A DNA stretch of 6,832 nucleotides from Candidatus Fermentibacteraceae bacterium (GCA_029932015.1 JAOZQW010000118.1:1-6832); one strand, 5' to 3'; counted from the first letter of the stretch, positions 1-5,968 are shown. The notes: generated from the letters alone by a model not told the origin. Numbers and translations are program-made.

Positions 1-820
1 CATCGCATCTGGCGATAAGTTCACCGGTCTCGCTGTCAACTATGTCGTGAGCGAATGACTTCAGCATAAGCTCTATCGCCTTGGATCTGCTCTTCAGCGC
101 CGCCTTCAGGTTACGGGTAACCCTGGGGTAGAAGCTGGCCAGGATATCCGCATCGGAGCCTAAGCCCAATGCGCGAAGCAGCATTGTAACCGGTATCCTC
201 TTGGGTCTGCGGTCAATATTGGCGTAAATGATGTCGTTATGGTCCAGCTTCAGGTCCAGCCAGGAACCCCTCTGGGGGATGACCCTGGTGGAGAATATCC
301 TGTGGCCCCTCTGCATTGTCTTCTCTTCGAAGAAGACGCCCGGGCTCCTGTGGAGCTGGTTCACGATGACCCTCTCAGCACCGTTGATCACAAACGAGCC
401 AGTTACGGTCATCAGCGGAAGCTCTCCGAGAAAGACGGACTGGTCTATGATCCTGGAGACCTTCCAGGTATCCGGCGAACTCTTGCCGTTCTTGGCATCT
501 ACATCGGTCCTGAATACCAGTCTGAGCATAGCGGTGAGGGGTGCGGCGTAGCTTAGCCCTTTATCCATGGCCTCCTGAACGGTGTACTTGGGTCTCCCAA
601 TCTCGTAGGAGACATACTCCAGTGAGAACTCCCTGTTGCTGCTCTCTATCGGGAAAGTATCCTGGAATATCTTGTGCAGTCCCTGGGGAAGACGCTCATC
701 CGGTGGAACGTCATCCTGCAGAAATCTGCTGAACGATTCTCTCTGGATCTTAAGAAGATCGGGTACGTCGATGACCGGCTGTACCCGCCCGAAGTCCCTT
801 ACAGGTCTTGTAACCTTCAC
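1..820 (-). CDS. rpoB: RNA polymerase beta subunit, N-terminal part (runs off window)
   Basis: This is the beta subunit of DNA-dependent RNA polymerase. The first 273 codons are present and the gene continues beyond base 1. Visible hallmarks are RDFGRVQPVIDVPDLLKIQ near the N-terminus, FSLEYVSYEIGRPKYTVQEA, SVFLGELPLMTVTGSFVING, and VIVNQLHRSPGVFFEEK around residue 157 (beta lobe/protrusion; the N-terminal rifampicin-contact region of the family, unaltered here). The main rifampicin cluster lies outside the window. I chose the GTG at 820 because GAGGAG (833-828) sits 7 nt upstream. An in-frame GTG at 835 would add RSYQ-type residues that align with the E. coli N-terminus, but it has no ribosome binding site. 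It lies 119 bp downstream of rplL in the usual rplJL-rpoBC order. Family identity is certain; the start is less so. Confidence 0.97.
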   Translation of the reverse strand, partial: MKVTRPVRDFGRVQPVIDVPDLLKIQRESFSRFLQDDVPPDERLPQGLHKIFQDTFPIESSNREFSLEYVSYEIGRPKYTVQEAMDKGLSYAAPLTAMLRLVFRTDVDAKNGKSSPDTWKVSRIIDQSVFLGELPLMTVTGSFVINGAERVIVNQLHRSPGVFFEEKTMQRGHRIFSTRVIPQRGSWLDLKLDHNDIIYANIDRRPKRIPVTMLLRALGLGSDADILASFYPRVTRNLKAALKSRSKAIELMLKSFAHDIVDSETGELIARCD

Positions 821-827
821 CTGGTAA

Positions 828-833
828 CTCCTC
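828..833 (-). promoter_or_regulatory. Shine-Dalgarno site for rpoB (decides the GTG start)
   Basis: The minus strand reads GAGGAG here, 7 nt before the GTG at 820. The alternative GTG at 835-833 overlaps this site and has no purine-rich motif at a workable distance upstream, so the site favours the shorter RpoB start. Confidence 0.7.
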
Positions 834-884
834 ACGCCTATTTGGACACGGAACGACGGAAACCGGAAGCACGGGTCCCATCAG

Positions 885-920
885 GCGGCGGAAGATGGCA
901 TCACCACAGTCCTCCGCCGC
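885..920 (-). promoter_or_regulatory. Strong hairpin in the rplL-rpoB intergenic region
   Basis: In minus-strand RNA the arms GCGGCGGAGG (920-911) and CUUCCGCCGC (894-885) form a 10-bp stem with one G-U pair around a 16-nt loop. In plus-strand RNA the same position would be an A-C mismatch, so the fold fits the rpoB transcript better. No U-run follows, so it is not a classical intrinsic terminator. In E. coli the rplL-rpoB spacer holds a partial attenuator and an RNase III site. A similar role here is inferred from position and structure only. Confidence 0.6.
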
Positions 921-939
921 GATTGACAGGAAGTCGCAG

Positions 940-1317
940 TTACTGGAGTTTGACGGTTGCGCCAGCCTCCTCGAGCTGCTTCTTGAGAGCTTCGGCCTCG
1001 TCCTTGTCCATTTCCTCGCGGAGCTTGGAGGGAACATTGTCGACCAGCTCCTTGGCTTCCTTGAGGTTGAGCTCGAGAGCATCCTTGACGACTTTGATGA
1101 CCGGTATCTTCTTGGCACCGAAGTCCTCGAGTATTACATCAAATTCGGTCTTCTCGTCGGCCTTGACCTCACCGGCCGCAGGAGCGGCAGCGGCGACGGC
1201 GGGAGCAGCGGCGGAGACACCGAACTGATCTTCCATCTCCTTGACGAGCTCTGCGAGCTCCAGGACGGTCATTTTAGAGATGGCCTCGATGATGTCGGCC
1301 TTCTTGACTTCGCTCAT
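940..1317 (-). CDS. rplL: Ribosomal protein L7/L12 (bL12)
   Basis: This 125-residue stalk protein is the usual bL12 length. It binds L10 as dimers and recruits and stimulates the translational GTPases. The N-terminal dimerisation helices cover about residues 1-33 (ISKMTVLELAELVKEME). An Ala/Pro hinge follows at about 34-50, then the C-terminal domain from KTEFDVIL to the end (EEAGATVKLQ). The start ATG at 1317 is preceded by GGAGG with a 6-nt spacer; a longer in-frame reading to 1347 has no support. The factor-binding region is unusual. Where the family nearly always has TGLGLKEAK, this protein has LELNLKEAK (residues 81-89), so both glycines are replaced. It is separated from rplJ by 72 bp that contain the 10-bp palindrome CAGGGCCCTG (1347-1356). 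Confidence 0.98.
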   Translation of the reverse strand: MSEVKKADIIEAISKMTVLELAELVKEMEDQFGVSAAAPAVAAAAPAAGEVKADEKTEFDVILEDFGAKKIPVIKVVKDALELNLKEAKELVDNVPSKLREEMDKDEAEALKKQLEEAGATVKLQ

Positions 1318-1389
1318 TTCATTCCTCCGTTTGATTGGGCGCCACACAGGGCCCTGCTAATAATGTCGATACTCTTGGAACCCGCTCTC

Positions 1390-1923
1390 TCAGCTTTCTT
1401 TGCTCTCCTTCACCGCATTAATGGCATAGAAGAGCTTCCTGATGAGTCCGCTTGTAACTGCTACGAAGCCCTGTATGGGGGACATGGCAGATCCGAGAAG
1501 CTTCGCGAGAAGCTCCTCCCTGCCGGGTATATCCGCGAGGGTCATCATCTGCGAAAGCTGGTAGGTCTGTCCTGAGACGAAACCTCCCTTTACCACGGGA
1601 AGGCCCTTGTGGCTCGCAGCGAACTTCTTGAGAAGCTTGATGGGAAGGACCTCATCCTCGGCATACGCGAGTGCAGTGGGACCCTCCATCATCGCATAGA
1701 CCTCATTCTCCGGGTCAACTTCCATGTTGCTGAAGATCCTGCGAAGGAGTGTATTCTTCACAATAGTGAAGCCGACACCCGCCTCTCTCATCTCGATCCT
1801 GAGCTGAGTGATATCTTCCACATTGATTCCCGTGAAATCGGCTATGACGACAGAGCCGGATGCTCCGAGATCTTCCGTAAGGACGGCGACGACGTTCTCC
1901 TTGCTCTCTCTGCTTTTTGCCAT
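1390..1923 (-). CDS. rplJ: Ribosomal protein L10 (uL10)
   Basis: L10 anchors L7/L12 dimers to the large subunit next to L11. The 177-residue product has the typical N-terminal domain (ESKENVVAVLTEDL, VVIADFTGINVEDITQLR, EAGVGFTIVKNTLLRR) and the C-terminal part that carries L12 (GREELLAKLLGSAMSPIQGF, then a helix ending in AINAVKES). Two adjacent ATGs at 1926 and 1923 are possible. I prefer 1923 because the purine-rich GGTGGG is then better spaced and the protein starts MAKSRE. Only 11 bp separate it from the rplA stop, which suggests translational coupling. It also leaves no room for the usual L10-binding leader. In E. coli, L10-L12 represses its own translation through such a leader; I cannot see how it would do so here. 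Confidence 0.97.
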   Translation of the reverse strand: MAKSRESKENVVAVLTEDLGASGSVVIADFTGINVEDITQLRIEMREAGVGFTIVKNTLLRRIFSNMEVDPENEVYAMMEGPTALAYAEDEVLPIKLLKKFAASHKGLPVVKGGFVSGQTYQLSQMMTLADIPGREELLAKLLGSAMSPIQGFVAVTSGLIRKLFYAINAVKESKES

Positions 1924-1934
1924 CATCCCACCGC

Positions 1935-2642
1935 CTATCGAATGAGGGCTCTAAGGTCGTTTGTGTCGACCTTGATGCCCGGCCCCATGGTCGAGGAGAG
2001 GGAGATGTTACGAAGGTATTTCCCCTTGATCGATGAGGGTTTTAACTGAATAACCTTCTCGAAGAAGGTAAGTGCGTTCTCTGCAAGCGCCTTCTCATCG
2101 AAGGTCGCTTTGCCAATGGGTACGTGCAGGTTTCCGGTCTTATCTACGCGAAAAGTGATCTTACCGGCCTTGGCCTCTTTTACGGCCTGACCGACGTCCT
2201 GCGTCACAGTACCGGTCTTCGGATTGGGCATGAGGCCTCTAGGTCCGAGTATCCGGCCCAGCTTGCCGACAATGCGCATCATGTCCGGACTGGCTATGAC
2301 AACATCAAAATCCAGCCAGTTCTCCTGCTGGATCCTGGTGGCGAGGTCATCGTCTCCGACGAAATCAGCGCCAGCGTCTCTGGCCTCATCGGCCTTGTCA
2401 CCTGTCGTAAAGACAAGGACTTTGACGGTTCTGCCGGTACCGTGAGGAAGAATGCAGGTTCCTCTCACCATCTGATCCGAATATTTCGGATTGACGTTGA
2501 GGGAGACTGCCATCTCCACGGTCTCGTCGAAGCTGGCAGTAGCAAGCTTCCTGACGAGAGTGCAGCTTTCATCCAGCGTATAGCGCTTATTGCGATCAAC
2601 GCCTTCTTTGGCCGAGCGGAATCTCTTGCTGATGCTGGCCAT
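1935..2642 (-). CDS. rplA: Ribosomal protein L1 (uL1)
   Basis: L1 forms the mobile stalk near the ribosomal E site and, in many bacteria, represses translation of the rplK-rplA messenger. The 235-residue protein has normal length and the conserved stretches MVRGTCILPHGTGRTVKVLV, DVVIASPDMMRIVGKLG, ILGPRGLMPNPKTGTVT and, near the end, SLSSTMGPGIKVD. The start is ATG at 2642, 1 nt after the rplK stop codon (TGA-C-ATG), with GGAGGTGG at 2659-2652 inside the rplK coding end. A TTG at 2651 in the same frame lies too close to that site to be favoured. The near-overlap points to translational coupling with rplK, as in other bacteria. Confidence 0.98.
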   Translation of the reverse strand: MASISKRFRSAKEGVDRNKRYTLDESCTLVRKLATASFDETVEMAVSLNVNPKYSDQMVRGTCILPHGTGRTVKVLVFTTGDKADEARDAGADFVGDDDLATRIQQENWLDFDVVIASPDMMRIVGKLGRILGPRGLMPNPKTGTVTQDVGQAVKEAKAGKITFRVDKTGNLHVPIGKATFDEKALAENALTFFEKVIQLKPSSIKGKYLRNISLSSTMGPGIKVDTNDLRALIR

Positions 2643-2643
2643 G

Positions 2644-3069
2644 TCAGTCAACCACCTCCAGTCCCATGCTGCGGGCGGTTCCCGCTATCATGGAGATCGC
2701 TGTCTCCTCTGAGGCTGAAGTGAGATCCTTGGCCTTGAGCTTTGCGATCTCCAGACACTGGGCCCGTGTAACGGTCCCCACCTTTTCCCTGTTGGACTCC
2801 GGAGAGCCCTTCGCGAGTCCGGCAGCACGCTTGAGCAACACTGCTGCTGGGGGGGACTTGAGTATGAAGGTAAAGCTTCTATCCTTGTAGACCGTTATGA
2901 CAGCTGGGATAATAAGTCCCTCGCTCCCGCGGGTTGCGGCATTGAATTCCTTGCAGAATCCAGCGAGGTTGATCCCGTACTGTCCTAGAGCTGGTCCCAC
3001 CGGGGGTGCCGGTGTCGCCTGCGCGGCAGCAAGCTGAAGCTTTACCATGCCCAAGACTTTCTTGGCCAT
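2644..3069 (-). CDS. rplK: Ribosomal protein L11 (uL11)
   Basis: L11 binds 23S rRNA at the GTPase-associated centre next to the L10-L12 stalk and is required in E. coli for RelA activation. The product is 141 residues, the family length. The N-terminal domain carries the proline-rich segment ATPAPPVGPALGQYGINLAG, whose prolines belong to the thiostrepton/micrococcin contact region of the family and are intact. The RNA-binding C-terminal domain has SPPAAVLLKRAAGL, KVGTVTRAQ and GTARSMGLEV. The start is ATG at 3069, preceded by AAGGAG with a 5-nt spacer. A GTG in frame at 3096 directly abuts a G-rich stretch and is rejected. It is followed by rplA after 1 nt. Confidence 0.98.
   Translation of the reverse strand: MAKKVLGMVKLQLAAAQATPAPPVGPALGQYGINLAGFCKEFNAATRGSEGLIIPAVITVYKDRSFTFILKSPPAAVLLKRAAGLAKGSPESNREKVGTVTRAQCLEIAKLKAKDLTSASEETAISMIAGTARSMGLEVVD
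2652..2659 (-). promoter_or_regulatory. Shine-Dalgarno site for rplA inside the rplK end
   Basis: The minus strand reads GGAGGTGG, encoding part of the last residues of L11 (LEVVD). It ends 9 nt before the ATG at 2642 and only touches the TTG at 2651, so it selects the ATG. Confidence 0.75.
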
Positions 3070-3090
3070 GGCGACTCCTTTCTCCGCCGG

Positions 3091-3149
3091 AACCACCTCC
3101 CCTTAGTGGTGGCCGCGGCGTCTATTTGGAGCGACTTCAATGCCGCTCC
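3091..3149 (-). promoter_or_regulatory. Two hairpins in the rplK leader, possible L1 autoregulation region
   Basis: Between nusG and rplK the minus-strand RNA can form GGAGCG(10-nt loop)CGCUCC at 3149-3128, then GGCCACC(10-nt loop)GGUGGUU at 3114-3091, the latter with two G-U pairs. The second holds an additional Shine-Dalgarno-like GGGGAGGUGG upstream of the true rplK site. L1 is known to bind the leader of the rplK-rplA messenger in E. coli. I could not match the 23S-like L1 recognition motif here, so the assignment rests on position only. Confidence 0.3.
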
Positions 3150-3173
3150 GCTTTATCCGGTATAGACCCTTGG

Positions 3174-3794
3174 TCAGACCGGTCGAACCTGTGTAAAGTC
3201 TATCTCTATCGGTGCTTTGCGGCCGAAGATGGTGAATATCACCCTGACACGGCCCCGCTCAGCATTGATCGATTCCACAACACCCGTAAAGTTGTTGAAC
3301 GGTCCCTCGATAACCCTGACAGTCTGGCCAACTGCAAAGGGTACACGGACGACCTTGGACTTCTCAGTACCTTCGGCCTGTCCCCTGAGCCGATTCACAT
3401 CTTCATCAGCTAGCGGCTCGGGATACCCCTGGTTCATCGGCGGAAATCCACTCACATTGCTCATGGATCTGACATCCATGACTATCTCATCGGTCAGGTC
3501 TATCTGAACAAATACGTAGCCAGGGTAGAGCTTCCTGTGTCTTGTTGATTTACGCCCTCGCTTCGTGGAGCTGACCTCCTCCGTGGGGATGAGGATATCA
3601 CCTATTCTATCGGGGTATTTCCTGGCCATCTGGACCTCAAGGAACTTACCTACCCTGTTCTCATAACCGGAGAATGAATGAACCACATACCATTTGAGGT
3701 TGGGATTCTTCTCCTCTTCCTCCCCGGTCTTCGCAGCTTCTTCGTCCTCCACGGTCTCTTCGGCGAGACTCTCAACTTCCAGGGTCATATCCAT
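3174..3794 (-). CDS. nusG: Transcription termination/antitermination factor NusG
   Basis: NusG binds RNA polymerase through its NGN domain and Rho or ribosomal protein S10 through its KOW domain. The NGN domain begins at about residue 33 with LKWYVVHSFSGYENRV and includes ILIPTEEV, KLYPGYVFVQ and VSGFPP. The KOW domain lies near the end (FAVGQTVRVIEGPFNNFTGVV through APIEIDFTQVRPV), with the GPF loop used for partner binding present. The protein is 206 residues. The first 32 or so form an acidic extension with 13 Asp/Glu and 2 Lys before residue 31, longer than the short leader of E. coli NusG. ATGs at 3794 and 3788 are both possible and neither has a strong ribosome binding site; I report the longer. 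It follows secE by 40 bp. Confidence 0.97.
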   Translation of the reverse strand: MDMTLEVESLAEETVEDEEAAKTGEEEEKNPNLKWYVVHSFSGYENRVGKFLEVQMARKYPDRIGDILIPTEEVSSTKRGRKSTRHRKLYPGYVFVQIDLTDEIVMDVRSMSNVSGFPPMNQGYPEPLADEDVNRLRGQAEGTEKSKVVRVPFAVGQTVRVIEGPFNNFTGVVESINAERGRVRVIFTIFGRKAPIEIDFTQVRPV

Positions 3795-3834
3795 CCGTTC
3801 TTTGTCGCCTGATAATTCTATAAGCCGGAATCGA

Positions 3835-4071
3835 TCAGTGTATCAGCCGGATCAGTCCGGTTATCAGTATTCCCGATACCTGGTCGGAGGCGAATATCCA
3901 CACGGATGTAATGCCCACTGCGAACATCACCACCCAGGTGGAAGAGACGACCTCACTCTTGCTTGGCCAGGCCACCTTCATCAGTTCAGCCTTGACCTCA
4001 GCGAGGAACTGCACGGCGGCCTTCACACCTCTGACAATGATGTTGCCCTCATGGGCTTTCTTTGCAGCCAT
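3835..4071 (-). CDS. secE: Preprotein translocase subunit SecE
   Basis: SecE clamps SecY in the SecYEG inner-membrane channel. The 78-residue protein is the short single-span type. It has an amphipathic segment with the family signature AELMKVAWPSKSEV (residues 28-41), followed by a hydrophobic stretch of about residues 42-62 (VSSTWVVMFAVGITSVWIF), then a short hydrophobic tail. The start ATG at 4071 is preceded by AGGAG with a 9-nt spacer. It lies between tRNA-Trp and nusG, the order found in many bacteria, and the secE-nusG pairing itself supports the call of such a small protein. Confidence 0.95.
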   Translation of the reverse strand: MAAKKAHEGNIIVRGVKAAVQFLAEVKAELMKVAWPSKSEVVSSTWVVMFAVGITSVWIFASDQVSGILITGLIRLIH

Positions 4072-4121
4072 TGCCGATCACTCCTCTCGAACCATCATAA
4101 TGTTTCTCATCTCGCTGGAAC

Positions 4122-4197
4122 TGGCAGGGCAGGAAGGACTTGAACCCTCAACCGCCGGATTTGGAGACCGGTGCACTACCAATTGTGCTACTGCCCT
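4122..4197 (-). tRNA. tRNA-Trp (anticodon CCA)
   Basis: A full cloverleaf can be drawn. Acceptor AGGGCAG pairs with CTGCCCT over 7 bp, the D stem is GCAC/GTGC, the anticodon loop is CTCCAAA, and the T stem is GAGGG/CCTTC with loop TTCAAGT. G73, the tryptophan discriminator, is followed by an encoded CCA (4124-4122). The anticodon stem CCGGT/TCCGG has a U31-U39 mismatch; E. coli has U31-A39. The tRNA lies 16 nt after the rpmG stop and about 50 nt before secE, so it must be excised from an mRNA-tRNA precursor if they are co-transcribed. Confidence 0.97.
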
Positions 4198-4213
4198 GCG
4201 GCTCCTTTGGACT

Positions 4214-4363
4214 CTACTTGGTTTCCCTATGCAGAGTATGCTTCCTGCAGAACTTGCAGTACTTGTTTGCTTCCATTCTGTCCGGATGCGTTCTCTTGTT
4301 CTTCGTGGTGGTGTAGTTTCTGTTCTTGCATTCCTGACAGGCAAGTGTCACTATTGTCCTCAA
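4214..4363 (-). CDS. rpmG: Ribosomal protein L33 (bL33), TTG start
   Basis: This 49-residue large-subunit protein has the exact length typical of bL33. The sequence starts (M)RTIVTLACQEC and continues NRNYTTTKNK, then KYCKFCRKHTLHRETK. Four cysteines, at residues 9, 12, 36 and 39, form the two CxxC pairs of the zinc-binding (C+) type. The start is TTG at 4363, preceded by GCAGGA with a 5-nt spacer; no ATG or GTG in frame would keep the first strands. It begins 14 nt after the tuf stop and ends 16 nt before tRNA-Trp, the tuf-rpmG-trnW-secE order seen in many bacteria. A gene this short with a rare start is easily missed by automatic gene finding. Confidence 0.95.
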   Translation of the reverse strand: MRTIVTLACQECKNRNYTTTKNKRTHPDRMEANKYCKFCRKHTLHRETK

Positions 4364-4368
4364 GCTGG

Positions 4369-4374
4369 TCCTGC
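4369..4374 (-). promoter_or_regulatory. Shine-Dalgarno site for rpmG (supports the TTG start)
   Basis: The minus strand reads GCAGGA, ending 5 nt before the TTG at 4363. It overlaps the 14-nt gap after the tuf stop codon and the last bases of that stop region. Confidence 0.6.
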
Positions 4375-4377
4375 TTA

Positions 4378-5577
4378 CTACTTTATGATCTTGTCAACCA
4401 CTCCGTGCCCCACGGTACGGCCACCCTCGCGAATAGCGAAGCGGAGACCTTCCTCAAGAGCGATCGAAGTGATGAGTGTGATCTTCATACCGTCGATGTT
4501 GTCACCTGGGAGAGCCATCTCGCGACCCTCGGGAAGCTCGATCTCACCGGTCACATCAGTGGTCCGGAAGTAGAACTGTGGACGGTAGCCGCTCATGAAG
4601 TGCTTCTTCCGTCCGCCCTCCTTGATACCGAGGATGATGGCATTGGCCGTGAATTCAGTATGCGGAGTAACGCTTCCCGGCTTGGCCAGGACCATTCCAC
4701 GCTCGAGTTCGTCCTTCTTCATACCGCGGAGGAGGAGTCCGACGTTATCGCCGGCCTGACCCTCATCGAGGATCTTCCTGAACATCTCTACACCGGTGCA
4801 GACCGTTTCGACGGTCTCCCTGATGCCGATCCTCTGGATTTTATCTCCAGTATGGATGATGCCTCTCTCGATACGGCCGGTACCGACAGTGCCACGACCT
4901 TCGATCGAGAACACGTCCTCTACGGGCATGAGGAATGGCTTCTCGGTGTCGCGCTCGGGAGTGGGGATCCACTCATCAACCGCAGCCATGAGCTCGTATA
5001 CGCTCTTGGCATCCTCGTCATCCGGCGTTCCGCTGCTGTTGAGTGCCTTAAGCGCACTTCCCCTGATGATGGGTGACTCGGGATCGAATCCGTACTTGTC
5101 GAGAAGTTCCCCGACTTCCATCTCGGTGAGCTCAAGAAGCTCATCGTCATCAATCATATCTACTTTGTTGAGATAGACGACCATCCTCGGCACGTTGACC
5201 TGACGGGCAAGAAGGACGTGCTCCTTGGTCTGCTCCATAACACCGTCATTGGCGGCGATGACAAGGATCGCTCCATCCATCTGGGCGGCGCCGGTGATCA
5301 TGTTCTTGATGTAGTCAGCGTGTCCGGGGCAGTCCACATGGGCGTAATGTCTGTTCTCGGTCTCATACTCCTGGTGTGAAGTAGCGATAGTGATACCGCG
5401 CTTCTTTTCCTCAGGGGCGTTGTCGATCTGATCGAAGGTAATGAAAGAGACCTTGTCCGACTGAGTCGCGAGACACTTCGTGATCGCGGCGGTCAGAGTG
5501 GTCTTCCCGTGATCGATGTGACCGATGGTTCCCACATTGACGTGGGGTTTGGTCCTTTCGAACTTCTCCTTGGCCAT
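4378..5577 (-). CDS. tuf: Elongation factor Tu
   Basis: EF-Tu is the GTPase that brings aminoacyl-tRNA to the ribosomal A site. The 399-residue protein has all GTPase motifs: P-loop GHIDHGKT (19-26), switch I RGIT (60-63), DCPGH (82-86), NKVD (137-140) and SAL (174-176). Domain 2 contains GRGTVGTGRIERG and domain 3 ends in AIREGGRTVG and a variant tail HGVVDKIIK. Several near-invariant positions differ from the usual sequence. DGVMEQTKEH replaces DGxMPQTREH, VPRMVVYLNKVD replaces VPYIIVFLNKCD, and GTVG replaces GTVV or GTVA. The start ATG at 5577 has AAGG 8 nt upstream. It follows four tRNAs, as does tufB in E. coli, with a 128-nt leader. Whether a second tuf copy exists cannot be told from this window. 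Confidence 0.98.
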   Translation of the reverse strand: MAKEKFERTKPHVNVGTIGHIDHGKTTLTAAITKCLATQSDKVSFITFDQIDNAPEEKKRGITIATSHQEYETENRHYAHVDCPGHADYIKNMITGAAQMDGAILVIAANDGVMEQTKEHVLLARQVNVPRMVVYLNKVDMIDDDELLELTEMEVGELLDKYGFDPESPIIRGSALKALNSSGTPDDEDAKSVYELMAAVDEWIPTPERDTEKPFLMPVEDVFSIEGRGTVGTGRIERGIIHTGDKIQRIGIRETVETVCTGVEMFRKILDEGQAGDNVGLLLRGMKKDELERGMVLAKPGSVTPHTEFTANAIILGIKEGGRKKHFMSGYRPQFYFRTTDVTGEIELPEGREMALPGDNIDGMKITLITSIALEEGLRFAIREGGRTVGHGVVDKIIK

Positions 5578-5622
5578 GGCTTCCGCCTTTCAACTATGCC
5601 AATATCATTCTTGGCTGTACTG

Positions 5623-5663
5623 CTTACCTCTACTACTTTTACTACTTTTCTTCTTACTTATAT
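5623..5663 (-). other. Purine-rich, cytosine-free tract in the tuf leader
   Basis: In the minus-strand transcript, 41 consecutive bases contain no C and consist mostly of A and G, with repeated AGTAGT and AAAAGTAG units. The flanks are of ordinary composition. It lies between tRNA-Thr(GGU) and tuf and would be unstructured RNA. It could help ribosome loading or 3' processing of the tRNA; either role is inference. Confidence 0.4.
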
Positions 5664-5705
5664 GCACTGCGCCATTTTCGCCGATTGCTCTATGCACAGG
5701 TCGCC

Positions 5706-5781
<76 letters not shown>

Positions 5782-5848
5782 ATCGGCACTCGATAGAGAA
5801 TCCCGGTCACCGACCGCACGCTACCGCCGCAGGATGCATACATCCAGC

Positions 5849-5924
5849 TGGAGCGGGAGACGGGCGTCGAACCCGCGACCCTCAGCTTGGAAGGCTGATG
5901 CTCTGCCAACTGAGCTACTCCCGC
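5849..5924 (-). tRNA. tRNA-Gly (anticodon UCC)
   Basis: Acceptor GCGGGAG pairs with CTCCCGC. The D arm is GCTC/GAGC, anticodon stem TCAGC/GCTGA holds loop CTTCCAA with anticodon TCC, and the T stem is GCGGG/CCCGT. U73 is followed by encoded CCA. It matches the position of glyT in the E. coli tRNA-tufB operon. Confidence 0.98.
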
Positions 5925-5968
5925 ATCTCGGCTGCATATGTCCGGCAAACAACCGGAGATCCCAGAAC

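Noticed and set aside
750..1118. A 122-codon minus-strand frame across the rplL-rpoB junction.
   Set aside because: It overlaps L7/L12 and RpoB in another frame and is Arg/Ser-rich with no recognisable domain.
1347..1356. Palindrome CAGGGCCCTG between rplJ and rplL.
   Set aside because: As RNA it has no room for a hairpin loop, there is no U-run, and a 10-bp palindrome of this composition can occur by chance.
895..1575. A 226-codon plus-strand open frame spanning rplL and part of rplJ.
   Set aside because: It is antisense to two certain ribosomal protein genes and its sequence is the low-complexity mirror of the L7/L12 codons.
3141..3185. Possible promoter after nusG (TTCGAC, 17 nt, TATACC on the minus strand).
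   Set aside because: The -35 matches only two of six consensus bases and part of it is nusG coding sequence; spacing alone is not enough.
4078..4344. An 88-codon minus-strand frame across tRNA-Trp and rpmG.
   Set aside because: It is out of frame with rpmG, which has a clear L33 product, and it runs through a complete tRNA.
4171..5076. A 301-codon open frame on the plus strand opposite tuf.
   Set aside because: It lies wholly antisense to EF-Tu, has no ribosome binding site or family likeness, and is Ser/Leu-rich as expected from reading the reverse of a conserved gene.
5661..5697. Direct repeat TATGCAC, two copies 30 bp apart in the tuf leader.
   Set aside because: Seven bases twice is too short to support a regulatory or mobile-element call.
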